From contig CAITEP010000021.1 of assembly GCA_903891475.1 (NCBI GenBank), forward strand, positions 1-64,000: a stretch of DNA of 64,000 bases, in the 5' to 3' direction. Source of the DNA: an uncultured Mucilaginibacter sp. Its GTDB lineage: Bacteria; Bacteroidota; Bacteroidia; Sphingobacteriales; Sphingobacteriaceae. Below the pieces are notes generated by a model. It worked only from the letters and a program-made list of their open reading frames with translations, did no database searches and had not been told where the DNA came from. Numbering within the stretch: the stretch's first letter is position 1; each line of letters begins with the position of its first letter. Positions 16,467 to 26,076 of the stretch are shown here, piece after piece. The translations under genes were made by a program, and so were the position numbers.

Positions 16467-19208
16467 CTACTTTTTTTTAATTTTTTTAACCTTTTCCTTT
16501 GTAAACAAATCCGCAGTGTATCGCTCGTACAAATCAAAAAGAAATTCCATTCGTTTTGCCTCATTTAAGAAAGTTTGAGGGCGATAGGCTAAATCAACAG
16601 CTTTGTTAAGGTCTTGATGTAATTTAACCAAAGCACTTGGCATTGTTAATGGGTTATATAAGTCGGCTAACGAGCTATCAACAAATTCTTTTCTTTTTTC
16701 TAAAATACTATTGGCAATCTCTTCAATTAAATTTACTTGTTTATCTGTTGGGTTTTCTGGCCATGGAAAATTATTGTAAACTATATCCTTTGAATAGCGA
16801 AAACGACTTTCCAATCTTCCACAAACATATTTTACCCATGCCATATGCATTGAAGAATTTAGTATACCAAAATGGTATAAATTTCCATTTGGAATAATAT
16901 GACAGCTGTTGTTTGCAATTGCATTATAACTAAAGAAACCAATGGGTATGTAGCTTCTATTTTCAGAGGATGTGCTTGGTATTAAAATGTATGTATTAGG
17001 TTGGTTTCTGTCTCGAAATAAGGAAGGTGTTAAAGCAAATTTTTGTGTTGAAGGTGCAACACTATTTTGTCTAAAAATTTTTACCGCTTCAATTCTTTTC
17101 AATATTTCAGGCATTGAAGTTAATTCGGTGGGGTTTGCATCAACTAGCCAAATGCACCATCTTTTCAAACCGTTTAAAAACTCGTAAGCAGAGATAAGTG
17201 GTTTAATGAATTTTTCTGCTTTTGGTTCATTTTTGATGAGTTCTATTTTCTCCTCATCGGTTAAAAGTAAGTTACCTCCATCTAAAGGCATATTACCAAA
17301 ACTGATTTGGGGCACTTTGCAAATCGGGTTTGACCTTTTATTTATAATAATATCCTTGGCATCAACCAAATATGGATTAATGTTTTTAACTTTAATTTCG
17401 AGAGCCTCCCCTTTTATATCTTCGTATTCAAAAATAGATTTATCATTTGTATCAAAGCTTGCGAAACCTACAATAATGCAATAAACAGCGGCATTGCCTT
17501 TTGCTTCATTAGTCCATTTAAATGTTCTATGTGCGAAATGTATTTTTATATTAAAAATATTTAACAAATGCCCCCATAATATACTTGTTTGCTCACCTTG
17601 TACAATAGAGTTTGTTGAAACAAAAGCTACTTTAATGCTAGTATTTGAAATAAATTGTGCGGCCTTTAAATACCATGCTGAAACATAATCTAATGTCCCA
17701 CTTCCAGTTGCATTATTAAACAATTTTACTACTTGGTCGCGTTGAAATTGCTTCATGATTTTCGACCCGATAAAGGGTGGATTACCTAGTATATACGATA
17801 ATTTGTCCTTTTGTACCAAGGTAAACCATTCAATGGTTAATGCATCAGCATGTATAATATTTGCTGCTTTTTTTAATGGTAGCCTTATAAAATATTGGCC
17901 AAATTCCTCACTAATCATCATATTCATTTGATGATCCATCAACCACATGGCAACTTCGGCAATACGGGCAGGGAACTCTTCATATTCAATCCCATACATC
18001 ATATCAACATCTAACCAAATGATTTCCCGTACATCCAAAAAGCCTTGACCTGATTTATTCATTGCTCGTAAAATCTCTATTTCAAGTAAACGAAGCTCCT
18101 TATAGGTTACCACTAAAAAGTTACCACAACCACATGCTGGGTCAAGAAACTTAAGTTCGCTAAGCTTTTTATGAAATTCAGCTAATTCTCTTCTTTTCGA
18201 TTTAATTGATTCAAATTCTTTGTAAAGATTATCCAGAAACAAAGGCTTAATAAGTTTCATTATATTTTTCTCACTGGTATAATGAGCACCAAGATTTCTC
18301 CTTTCTTGCGGGTTCATTACACTTTGAAACATTGAACCAAAAATTGCCGGTGATATTTTACCCCAGTTTAATGCACAACATTCTAAAAGTATTTTGCGCA
18401 TTTGGCTATCAAATGAGGCATGCGGCAAAGCTTCCTCAAACAACTTACCGTTTACATATGGAAAAGAATTTAGTTGTTCATCTAAATTTTTAAGCCTTTT
18501 ATCGTGTGGTGTATTTAAAATAAAATATAATTCACTAAGCCTTGCAGCTAAATCGCTACCATCTTCGCTTGTTTTTTGCTCTATAAAATCTTTGAATATA
18601 TCCTTATCAAATATGGTTGTATCCTCAGCAAATAAGCAAAATAGTAACCTAACCAAATAAACCTCTAATGGATGACCCTCATAACCTATTAGTTTTAGTT
18701 TGTCATGCAACTTGCCCATTAACTCGGCAGCCTTAATATTAACCGGGTCTTGTTCTTTATAATTATGTTTTTGATAACCTGCTAAAAAGCCGAAGTGCTG
18801 TACGTTTTTTACAAGTTCATTTAAATTAAAAGCTATGGTATTATTTTCTTCGGTATCAAATAGCCGAAATTTATCAAAGTCGGAAACGAGAATATATTTT
18901 GGTAATTCGTGCTCTTTTAAACCATGTGTGTATTCTTTTGCTTGAATAAAGGCTTTATCTAGATTTTTACCTCTACTCTTCATTTCAATTAAAATGACAC
19001 CTTTCCAAAGTAAATCAATGTAACCATCCGAATCATTTAACTTTTTAACTCTATGCTCAAATGTGCCAACCCTCTTTCTGGATACACCGAAAATATTGAA
19101 GAAAGCCTCTAAGAAAGGTTTTGCATCCGCTTCCTCATTAAAGCTATCTTCCCATTCTTTTGAGAATGCTACTGCTCTGCTTTTAATTTCGTTCCAGCTT
19201 AATGCCAT
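16467..19208 (-). CDS. MmeI-like type IIG/IIL restriction endonuclease-adenine methyltransferase fusion
   Basis: A 913-aa single-chain enzyme, close to the ~920 aa of MmeI. The N-terminal nuclease has D65-X9-E75-X-K77 (YIDLLWKGVILIEMKS), the spacing I recall for MmeI (D70-X9-E80-X-K82). A helical connector follows, then a gamma-class N6-adenine methyltransferase: LGAHYTS (about 307), motif I LDPACGCGNF (355-364) and motif IV NPPF (476-479). The C-terminal third should be the target recognition domain, with a final GRLESRFRYSKDIVYNNFPWPE block typical of the family. Such enzymes methylate one strand and cut about 20 bp away. Specificity cannot be read here. Motifs are intact, so it is probably active. 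Confidence 0.9.
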   Translation of the reverse strand: MALSWNEIKSRAVAFSKEWEDSFNEEADAKPFLEAFFNIFGVSRKRVGTFEHRVKKLNDSDGYIDLLWKGVILIEMKSRGKNLDKAFIQAKEYTHGLKEHELPKYILVSDFDKFRLFDTEENNTIAFNLNELVKNVQHFGFLAGYQKHNYKEQDPVNIKAAELMGKLHDKLKLIGYEGHPLEVYLVRLLFCLFAEDTTIFDKDIFKDFIEQKTSEDGSDLAARLSELYFILNTPHDKRLKNLDEQLNSFPYVNGKLFEEALPHASFDSQMRKILLECCALNWGKISPAIFGSMFQSVMNPQERRNLGAHYTSEKNIMKLIKPLFLDNLYKEFESIKSKRRELAEFHKKLSELKFLDPACGCGNFLVVTYKELRLLEIEILRAMNKSGQGFLDVREIIWLDVDMMYGIEYEEFPARIAEVAMWLMDHQMNMMISEEFGQYFIRLPLKKAANIIHADALTIEWFTLVQKDKLSYILGNPPFIGSKIMKQFQRDQVVKLFNNATGSGTLDYVSAWYLKAAQFISNTSIKVAFVSTNSIVQGEQTSILWGHLLNIFNIKIHFAHRTFKWTNEAKGNAAVYCIIVGFASFDTNDKSIFEYEDIKGEALEIKVKNINPYLVDAKDIIINKRSNPICKVPQISFGNMPLDGGNLLLTDEEKIELIKNEPKAEKFIKPLISAYEFLNGLKRWCIWLVDANPTELTSMPEILKRIEAVKIFRQNSVAPSTQKFALTPSLFRDRNQPNTYILIPSTSSENRSYIPIGFFSYNAIANNSCHIIPNGNLYHFGILNSSMHMAWVKYVCGRLESRFRYSKDIVYNNFPWPENPTDKQVNLIEEIANSILEKRKEFVDSSLADLYNPLTMPSALVKLHQDLNKAVDLAYRPQTFLNEAKRMEFLFDLYERYTADLFTKEKVKKIKKK

Positions 19209-19336
19209 AATATATTTTAAAAAAAAAGTAATTGAAGCTGAAAATAGGAATAACCTTTAAAAGTTCATATTATAAACAGACTTTTAGCGGAGAAAATCAA
19301 ATCATAAACCCCAAAGCAAAATTTTCGCTATTGTTT

Positions 19337-19344
19337 CAAAGGTA
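19337..19344 (-). promoter_or_regulatory. Candidate -7 element (TACCTTTG) for the MmeI-like operon
   Basis: CAAAGGTA on plus reads TACCTTTG on minus, matching the Bacteroidota TAnnTTTG element, about 130 bp upstream of the start at 19208. No clear -33 TTTG at the expected spacing. Confidence 0.4.
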
Positions 19345-19382
19345 AATAAAAAGAACTAATTGTTTTCGCCAAATAACAACTC

Positions 19383-19440
19383 TCTGCTATTCGAAGTTTG
19401 TAACTTCGAACCCCTATGCTTGGAGACTGTGTCTCCAATA
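19383..19440 (+). repeat. Dispersed repeat H, copy 2 (partial)
   Basis: TTCGAAGTTtgtAACTTCGAA palindrome followed by cccctatgcttggagactgt, matching the first ~60 bp of repeat H. It is inverted relative to copy 1 on the other side of the defence module. Confidence 0.65.
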
Positions 19441-19639
19441 TCTCCAACCCAAAACCCACCCACAACCTCTAACCCCTAAAAACCACACAACCCACAACTT
19501 ACAACCTTCAACTTATCAAGATTTTAGATGTGAGATAAAGTAAAGCCCCAAAAATCCTCCAACCCCAAAAAAAACTCACACCCTACAACCCACAACATCC
19601 AACCCAAATCCCCCCACAACCTACAACGCACAACTCACA

Positions 19640-19790
19640 ACCTAAAGACCGTTTAAATACCGTTTAAACTCCTCTTAAATCAATTTTAATTGCCAAGCTT
19701 AACATTGGTACCAAAACGTAAAAAATGTTTGAATGGCGGCTTTAAATTTCAATTCCCAAAATATGGGTAAAATTGAAATTCGGCGGCTAG
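19640..19790 (-). repeat. Dispersed repeat B, copy 1 (complement)
   Basis: Core ccgtttaaataccgtttaaa (19649-19668) continuing as ctcctcttaaatcaa. The same core is at 33860-33893 and 51121-51153 on plus. The upstream flanks (a block with ...cgttttggtacc... in complement) also correspond loosely among the three copies. Confidence 0.7.
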
Positions 19791-19856
19791 GCAAAAGGCA
19801 GTATGCTGATATCAAGTAAAATAAAGTATTAAATAATTGATATACAGCTATTTAAT

Positions 19857-19905
19857 AAAAAAACTCGCCAGTTCAAGCGTCCACGCTTGAACTGGCGGAG
19901 AAACG
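19857..19905. repeat. Perfect hairpin of the CGCCAGTTCAAG family
   Basis: CGCCAGTTCAAGCGT (19866-19880) pairs with ACGCTTGAACTGGCG (19883-19897). A related hairpin with a T run ends the amidohydrolase gene at 50901-50947, and both are flanked by the word gatatacag. This copy is not next to a gene end, so here it looks like a mobile terminator-like element. Confidence 0.65.
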
Positions 19906-19942
19906 ATATTTAATTAATTGATATACAGATAATTAATCAATA

Positions 19943-19960
19943 TCCCGATAGCTATCGGGA
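19943..19960. repeat. Palindrome TCCCGATAGCTATCGGGA
   Basis: Perfect 18-bp palindrome. Further exact or one-mismatch copies are at 33979-33996, 38758-38775, 38789-38806 and 38837-38854. Confidence 0.85.
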
Positions 19961-19979
19961 CAGTCAATCAATAAATCAA

Positions 19980-20018
19980 CAAAAAAAGGATCAGTCCTTT
20001 TAAAAACTAATCCTTTCT
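19980..20018 (-). terminator. rpoD terminator
   Basis: On the minus strand AAGGATTAGT-ttttaaaagg-ACTGATCCTT (one G-T pair) is followed by seven T. It lies about 30 bp past the rpoD stop codon. Confidence 0.8.
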
Positions 20019-20045
20019 TAAATCGTCGGCTGTAAAGCCTAAGTA

Positions 20046-20903
20046 TTATAAATACGATTGCAGCATATTGGCTTTTGAGTTATGCCTCAAACGCATTAAT
20101 GCCTTATCTTTTATCTGGCGCACACGTTCGCGTGTAAGGTTGAATTTTTCGCCAATTTCTTCTAAGGAATGGGCCGCGGTGTTTCCTAAACCGAAGAAGA
20201 GGATAATCACTTCACGGTCGCGTTCGGCCAAAATGTTTAATGAGCGTTTAATTTCTTGCGAAAGCGAATCAATCATTAAATCGCTATCGGTGCCAGCGTC
20301 GGTGCTTTGCAAAACATCCAACAAAGTATTTTCTTCGCCGGTAATAAATGGCGCATCCACAGAAACCTGACGGCCAGCGTTTGATAAAGAGTCGGATACC
20401 TTTTCAACGGTCGTCTCCAAATCGTCCGCCAATTCTTCCGGTGTTGGCTGGCGCTCCAAATGTTGCTCCAGTTTAGAGGCCGATTTATGTATTTTACTTA
20501 ACGAGCCTATTTGGTTAAGCGGCAAGCGTACAATACGGCTTTGCTCGGCAACAGCCGATAGGATAGATTGACGAATCCACCATACGGCGTACGATATAAA
20601 TTTGAATCCTTTGGTTTCGTCAAAACGTTTCGCGGCTTTAATTAAACCCAGGTTACCTTCGTTAATTAAATCGCCCAGGGTAAGTCCCTGACTTTGGTAT
20701 TGCTTAGCTACCGATACCACAAAACGCAAATTTGTTTTGGTTAATCGCTCTAAAGCCGCCTGATCGCCTTCACGTATTTTTTGTGCCAGGATCACTTCTT
20801 CCTGAGCGGTTATTAAATCTACCTTACCAATTTCGTGTAAATATTTCTCGAGCGATTGTGATTCGCGATTGGTAATTGATTGTGTTATTTTTAATTGTCT
20901 CAT
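20046..20903 (-). CDS. rpoD: Primary RNA polymerase sigma factor (sigma-70, RpoD/SigA)
   Basis: A 285-aa housekeeping sigma factor of the short Bacteroidota type, without region 1.1. Region 1.2 is [19 protein letters not shown]. Region 2 includes [31 protein letters not shown] and the -10 recognition/melting segment [17 protein letters not shown]. Region 3 starts at [15 protein letters not shown]. Region 4.2 has the helix-turn-helix [28 protein letters not shown]. The length and order are as usual in the phylum. A TACATTTG element (21106-21099, minus) about 196 bp upstream may be its promoter. It should read the TAnnTTTG promoters seen through this window. Confidence 0.97.
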   Translation of the reverse strand: MRQLKITQSITNRESQSLEKYLHEIGKVDLITAQEEVILAQKIREGDQAALERLTKTNLRFVVSVAKQYQSQGLTLGDLINEGNLGLIKAAKRFDETKGFKFISYAVWWIRQSILSAVAEQSRIVRLPLNQIGSLSKIHKSASKLEQHLERQPTPEELADDLETTVEKVSDSLSNAGRQVSVDAPFITGEENTLLDVLQSTDAGTDSDLMIDSLSQEIKRSLNILAERDREVIILFFGLGNTAAHSLEEIGEKFNLTRERVRQIKDKALMRLRHNSKANMLQSYL

Positions 20904-21098
20904 TTTTTAATCAATAATTTAGTAGTCAAAACCCATAAGCATAAGCCAATGAGGATGAGCAACTTAGATGGATATTTAATAAAAAAGTATAATAATACGA
21001 AGATGACCGGACCGGAATAAATTGCTTAGCAAAAACCGCAAATTTGTAATGCGCGGTAGATAAAGGGAGCGGTTAATTTTTTGATTATTAATATTTTG

Positions 21099-21106
21099 CA
21101 AATGTA
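21099..21106 (-). promoter_or_regulatory. Candidate -7 element (TACATTTG) upstream of rpoD
   Basis: CAAATGTA on plus. The 314-bp gap between rpoD and the next gene contains nothing else recognisable. Confidence 0.4.
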
Positions 21107-21217
21107 CTGCTTTTAAATGTAATTTAGAAGTAAATAGATGATATAAAATAGCACCTAAATAGGGTTCATAAAAACGTATAATATAACCTATCTGTTTTGT
21201 GTATTAAGTATTGTTAA

Positions 21218-21754
21218 TTATCCAAAGGCACCTCTCAACCCGTCAATAATACTTTCAAAAAATGTAGGCAGGCTTAAACCGTTATGGTAATTAAAATAAA
21301 AGAAAACCATCAAAATAATAATAGCCAGCACAATAAATTTTTTGAAAAGATAGCCAAACAACCCGAGTATGGTAGGTACTACCAATAACCATACCCAACT
21401 TATAGAGAACGCACTAAGGGTATCATTGTTTTTGTAGATGTAATATAATTTTGAGTGGATGCCAGTCAGGTTTTCGTGTTTTACATATATAAATGTTGAA
21501 CTCATGATTTTATGACGGATAAAACCGGTGCCTTTTTCAAACCTGATGGTATCATCCAGTCCGTTTACAGTAAATAAAAACACCCCATTCAGGTTTTCCT
21601 GTACTTGATTAAGCGTATCGGTAGCAACAATGGCCACTTCGCCACTGGCAAAGGGGTTTTCTTTAACTACAAAATGTTTAATGGTAATGGTATCGGCAAA
21701 AGCGCTGTAACCAGCTGCGGATAATAACAGAAAGAGCAGAAATATTTTCCTCAT
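21218..21754 (-). CDS. Hypothetical exported membrane protein
   Basis: A 178-aa protein not recognised as a known family. The signal peptide is MRKIFLLFLLLSAAGYSAFA, followed by a ~95-residue beta-rich periplasmic region (TIKHFVVKENPFASGEVAIV...KLYYIYKNNDTLS) and two closely spaced membrane helices (SWVWLLVVPTILGLFGYLF and IVLAIIILMVFFYF) with a short C-terminal tail. It is divergently transcribed from the NRPS gene; the 256-bp gap carries the NRPS promoter. No cofactor or catalytic motif is visible. Confidence 0.55.
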   Translation of the reverse strand: MRKIFLLFLLLSAAGYSAFADTITIKHFVVKENPFASGEVAIVATDTLNQVQENLNGVFLFTVNGLDDTIRFEKGTGFIRHKIMSSTFIYVKHENLTGIHSKLYYIYKNNDTLSAFSISWVWLLVVPTILGLFGYLFKKFIVLAIIILMVFFYFNYHNGLSLPTFFESIIDGLRGAFG

Positions 21755-21882
21755 ACAGGCGTTTGGTTAAAACTTAGATTGTATAAAATTAACGATTTTT
21801 ATTGGATATATATTTTAAGCCATGTAAAAACTTATTGACTTAATTTTGTTATAAAACAATAAAATTCGGTTTATGTTTATCC

Positions 21883-21890
21883 TAATTTTG
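21883..21890 (+). promoter_or_regulatory. Candidate -7 element (TAATTTTG) for the NRPS gene
   Basis: TA-AT-TTTG about 120 bp upstream of the start codon at 22011, in the divergent gap, implying a ~115-nt leader. Confidence 0.45.
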
Positions 21891-22010
21891 CAATGCTATG
21901 AAAACAGGTTGGCTGAATAGAAGTACGGCAGTAAATAACCGAGCCATAAAATAAAACACTACTCAATTAATACCAATAATTTACCTAATGCTTGTCAAAA
22001 GCGAATTTGA

Positions 22011-25000
22011 ATGAACGGACTCAGTATACTTTTAGGCGAACAGCGCCCCGATTTAATAAAACAAGAAACCCTGGCCGATTTGTTCCGACAAACGGTTGCG
22101 CGATATCCCGATAAAACAGCCCTGATATTTAAAGATAAAACCCTGACTTATAGCGAGCTAGATAAATGGAGCGATGCCATTGCGCTATATTTGGTAAGCA
22201 ATGGCTATGGTAAAAACAGTTTTATAGGCGTATGGTGGCCACGCGGATTGGAATTGCATGCCATTATTTTAGGCATAGTGAAAGCCGGAGCGGCCTATGT
22301 GCCGGTAGATAGGGAAATACCCTCCGAACGGGTAGAGGTAATTTTACAAGAGGTTGGCGCGGCAGGTTATTTTAGCGAGCAACCCTTAAATACAAGTTGC
22401 AACCTGTTGAATATTAATACAATACCCGAATTTTTAAATAACGAAAATATAGTAATTGCCATTCCGGAGGATAAAAATACCCATCAAAACACTGATTTCG
22501 CCTATGTTTTATATACCTCTGGCAGTACAGGCAAACCCAAGGGGATACCGATAACGCACCGTCAGATATGCCATTTGGTACGAGCCGAGCAAACCATTTT
22601 GCAAATCAGGAATGAAGATAAAGTTTATCAAGGTTTTTCGGTATCGTTTGATATGTGGTGCGAAGAAACCTGGATCAGTTATTTTGCAGGAGCCACGCTC
22701 TGGGTAGCAGATAATACCACCTCAAAAGCCATTGATGAACTGGCCGATGTACTAAAACAGCAAGAAATAACCATTTTACACGCCGTACCTAGTCTGTTAG
22801 GTGTAATAGATGATGCTATACCTACCCTAAGGTTAGTGAATGCCGGCGGCGAGGCTTGCACACCCCAAGTTTTGGCTAAATGGGCAAAACCGGGCATCCG
22901 CTTTTTTAACAGCTATGGCCCTACCGAAACCACCGTAACCGCCACCATGGCCCAATTACACGCAGGTGATGAAATTAGGATTGGGAACCCCCTTCCAAAT
23001 TATAATTTAGCGGTAATTGATGATAAATTTAACCTATTGCCCCTTGGAGAAGAAGGCGAATTGGTAATTTCAGGGCCGGGTGTTTCAGCAAACGGCTATG
23101 TGAAATTACCGCAACTCACAGCCGAAAAGTTTATTCCAAAGCCAGAATTGTTGTCAAACTTGCCTGGCGAAATTATTTACAGAACAGGCGACAAAGCGGT
23201 AGTAAACACCGATGGCAGTGTTGATATGCACGGTCGCATTGACGACCAGATAAAACTTCGCGGTTTCCGCATTGAATTGGGCGAAATAGAGTTAAAACTA
23301 AACGCTATTGCAGGTGTAAAGTATGCCGCGGTAGCGGTAAAAAAAGACTATTCCGCACAAGATCAGTTAGTTGGCTATGTGGTAACCGATGGTTTAAATA
23401 CCATTGATGAAAATATTTTAAGAATGGAGCTTACCAAAAGCCTGCCATCCTATATGGTGCCCATCGCTTTCGTAAAATTAGACGAATTGCCACGCATGCC
23501 AAGCGGTAAAATAAACCGAAAAGCCCTACCTATTCCCGAACAATTAAAGCTAGATACCAATAAAAGTGACCAACCATTAGACTTGAACTCGCCTATTCCG
23601 GATAGGATTGTAGCAGTACTTCATAAAGTATTTCCAAATCGGGAAATTGATTTGGAGATGGATTTTTTTAATGATTTGGGCGGTCATTCCTTATTAGCGG
23701 CTGGTTTTGTTTCCCAATTACGCAGAGATGCAGGTTTACCCAATGCCTCCTTAAAAGATGTGTATATAAACAGGCCCCTAAAAAATTTAATAAAAGTTTG
23801 GGATATAAAGCAAGATGATACTGAAAAAGTTAAAAGAACATTTCATAGAGTACCCATTTACAGGTATTTAGCATGTTGGGTAGCGCAAACAATAGGGTTA
23901 TTATTAATTTATGGCTTGTTTGCCTTTCAAATATTTATCCCGTACCTGGGTTACTACTATGTGGATCAGGAAACCGGTAATGTTGCTTACTCAATAATTA
24001 CCTCCTTGGCTTTGTTCTCCTTTATGCCCCCTATATTCACCATTATAAGCATAGCGGCAAAATGGTTGGTAATTGGTAAAATGAAAGAGGGCGATTATCC
24101 GCTTTGGGGAACTTATTATTTTAGATGGTGGTTTGTTAAAACTATGCAACATTTATTACCTGCCCAGTTTTTAAATGGCACACCGTTATATCCGGTTTAT
24201 CTTAAGTTTTTAGGAATGAAAATAGCCCCCGATGCCCAAATAAGTGATTTCAGCTTTGGTGCGGAGGATTTGATTACTATTGGGAGTGATGTAAGTTTAA
24301 GTTCATTAACCAATTTAAACAATGCTTTTGTTGAAGATGGTTTACTTAAACTCCGTAAAATTACACTCGGCGACCATGCTTATGTTGGGAGTTCATCGAT
24401 TATTTCAGGCAATAGCCATATGGAGGCTTGGAGCGAATTACAAGATCTGAGCTTATTACAACCAGGTAAAACCATAAAAAGCGGTGAAGTATGGCAAGGT
24501 AGTCCGGCGATGCTCAAAGAAAAGAAAAATATAGAAGATTTGCCTAAGCCATTGTTTGTGAGTAGTAAAATCAGATTTAAGTACAAATTGATTTTTGCGG
24601 CATGCATTTTGGCATTTTCAATCATCATTTTATTACCGCTGTTACCAACTATTGTGGCTATAAATAGCTTGGATAATGCAGCTGACGATTATGATTTCTC
24701 CTATCTGAAACTTGCCCCATTATTAGCTATAGTTTATATTTTGCTCTTTGCTGCCGAGACCATCATCATTACAAGATGGGTGCAATTAGGCATTCAACCC
24801 GGTAAATACCCTATTTACAGCATGTTTTATGTTCGGAAATGGTTTGCCGATCAAATGATGTCGTTAAGTTTAATTGTAATGCATCCAATTTATGCTACTA
24901 TTTACGTCGCCGGATTTTTTAGGGCTTTGGGAGCAAAAATTGGAAAAGATACAGAAATATCGACCGCAAGCAACGTAACACACCCCTTGTTAGAGATAGG

Positions 25001-25973
25001 TGATGGTGCATTCGTAGCCGACGCAGTAACTTTAGGAGAGGCTGATGTGAGGGCTCAACAATTAATCTTGCAAAAAACAATCATTGAAGGCAATAGCTTT
25101 GTCGGCAATAGCGCATTGATCCCACAAGGGTATCACTTAAAAGGAAATATGTTAATTGGGGTATTATCAACACCACCAAATGAACAACAGATGGAAGCAA
25201 ATGAGGCAAAAGATTGGTTTGGTTCGCCTGCAATTCCCTTACCCCGAAGACAGGAAAGTAATTCTTTTCCGCCTGAATTAACCATTCATCCATCATTATT
25301 GAGGAAAATTGCGCGAGGTATTATTGAATTTATCAGAATTATACTGCCTGAAACTGCTATTATTTGCGGTTCTATCTTGTTCATCGCCTACGGACACGAT
25401 TTGATTGTTGATGAGCCTTTATGGAAAATCATATTATATTTTCCTTTCTATTACTTGTTTTTTATTGGAATTCCAGCCTTTGCGTTAACTGTAATCCTAA
25501 AATGGTTTTTTATAGGCAAATATAAGCCTGTACAAAAGCCAATGTGGACATGGAATGTTTGGCGAAGTGAAGGAATCACTTCAACCTATGAAGCTTTGAG
25601 TATCCCTTTTTTACTCTACTTTTTACAAGGAACTCCCTGGTTACCAATATTGATGCGATTCTTAGGTGTAAAAACAGGCAGTCGGGTTTATATGAATACC
25701 ACTGATATTACCGAATTCGATATGGTTTCAATTGGCGATGATGCGGCATTAAATACGGATTGTGGTCCGCAAACACACCTTTTTGAAGATAGGGTAATGA
25801 AAGTAGGCTCAGTCCAGATTGGAGCAAGAAGTAGTATTGGTGCTGGTACTATTATTTTGTATGATAGTGAAATTGGAGATGACACGCTTATCGAAGCATT
25901 ATCATTGGTAATGAAAGGAGAACGACTATCACCACAAACTGATTGGGTGGGTAGCCCGGTAAAACCAAATTAA
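22011..25973 (+). CDS. Pls/PosA-family single-module NRPS with membrane/LbH C-terminal domain
   Basis: A 1320-aa protein. Adenylation domain 1-510: A3 YTSGSTGKPKG (168-178), A4 SFDMWCEETW with Asp214, A5 SYGPTETTV (301-309), A7 YRTGDKA (390-396), A8 GRIDDQIKLRGFRIELGEIE (408-427), A10 PSGKINRKAL (497-506). Asp214 corresponds to the residue that holds the alpha-amino group, so an amino acid is the likely substrate. Carrier domain: DLGGHSLLAAGF with phosphopantetheine site Ser560. Then come three modules, each of two membrane helices followed by a hexapeptide left-handed beta-helix-like stretch, as in epsilon-poly-L-lysine synthase (Pls) and the PosA family. There is no condensation or thioesterase domain. 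It probably makes an isopeptide homopolymer or transfers an aminoacyl group at the membrane; the product is unknown. Monocistronic. Confidence 0.85.
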   Translation: MNGLSILLGEQRPDLIKQETLADLFRQTVARYPDKTALIFKDKTLTYSELDKWSDAIALYLVSNGYGKNSFIGVWWPRGLELHAIILGIVKAGAAYVPVDREIPSERVEVILQEVGAAGYFSEQPLNTSCNLLNINTIPEFLNNENIVIAIPEDKNTHQNTDFAYVLYTSGSTGKPKGIPITHRQICHLVRAEQTILQIRNEDKVYQGFSVSFDMWCEETWISYFAGATLWVADNTTSKAIDELADVLKQQEITILHAVPSLLGVIDDAIPTLRLVNAGGEACTPQVLAKWAKPGIRFFNSYGPTETTVTATMAQLHAGDEIRIGNPLPNYNLAVIDDKFNLLPLGEEGELVISGPGVSANGYVKLPQLTAEKFIPKPELLSNLPGEIIYRTGDKAVVNTDGSVDMHGRIDDQIKLRGFRIELGEIELKLNAIAGVKYAAVAVKKDYSAQDQLVGYVVTDGLNTIDENILRMELTKSLPSYMVPIAFVKLDELPRMPSGKINRKALPIPEQLKLDTNKSDQPLDLNSPIPDRIVAVLHKVFPNREIDLEMDFFNDLGGHSLLAAGFVSQLRRDAGLPNASLKDVYINRPLKNLIKVWDIKQDDTEKVKRTFHRVPIYRYLACWVAQTIGLLLIYGLFAFQIFIPYLGYYYVDQETGNVAYSIITSLALFSFMPPIFTIISIAAKWLVIGKMKEGDYPLWGTYYFRWWFVKTMQHLLPAQFLNGTPLYPVYLKFLGMKIAPDAQISDFSFGAEDLITIGSDVSLSSLTNLNNAFVEDGLLKLRKITLGDHAYVGSSSIISGNSHMEAWSELQDLSLLQPGKTIKSGEVWQGSPAMLKEKKNIEDLPKPLFVSSKIRFKYKLIFAACILAFSIIILLPLLPTIVAINSLDNAADDYDFSYLKLAPLLAIVYILLFAAETIIITRWVQLGIQPGKYPIYSMFYVRKWFADQMMSLSLIVMHPIYATIYVAGFFRALGAKIGKDTEISTASNVTHPLLEIGDGAFVADAVTLGEADVRAQQLILQKTIIEGNSFVGNSALIPQGYHLKGNMLIGVLSTPPNEQQMEANEAKDWFGSPAIPLPRRQESNSFPPELTIHPSLLRKIARGIIEFIRIILPETAIICGSILFIAYGHDLIVDEPLWKIILYFPFYYLFFIGIPAFALTVILKWFFIGKYKPVQKPMWTWNVWRSEGITSTYEALSIPFLLYFLQGTPWLPILMRFLGVKTGSRVYMNTTDITEFDMVSIGDDAALNTDCGPQTHLFEDRVMKVGSVQIGARSSIGAGTIILYDSEIGDDTLIEALSLVMKGERLSPQTDWVGSPVKPN

Positions 25974-26076
25974 ATAAATTGAACGATATTTTTATTTGTA
26001 TAGTTTAAATTATCAATTTTTTTTTGCGCCTTAAAAAGAAAAGCTGCCCCCAATTTTTATTTTCATATTTGCAAAA

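Larger units (their letters stand above)
19209..20045. other. Gene-free, repeat-dominated interval between the defence module and rpoD
   Basis: Holds a partial repeat H (19383-19440), C/A-rich degenerate words (acaacccacaacttacaacc type, 19445-19640), repeat B in complement (19640-19790), a long perfect hairpin (19866-19897), the palindrome TCCCGATAGCTATCGGGA (19943-19960) and the rpoD terminator. No gene seen. Confidence 0.7.

Noticed and set aside
16445-16564. N-terminal extension of the putAbiC-like protein
   Set aside because: It overlaps the 3' end of the restriction-modification gene, is strongly basic and precedes a proper membrane start at MKRILPMALC.
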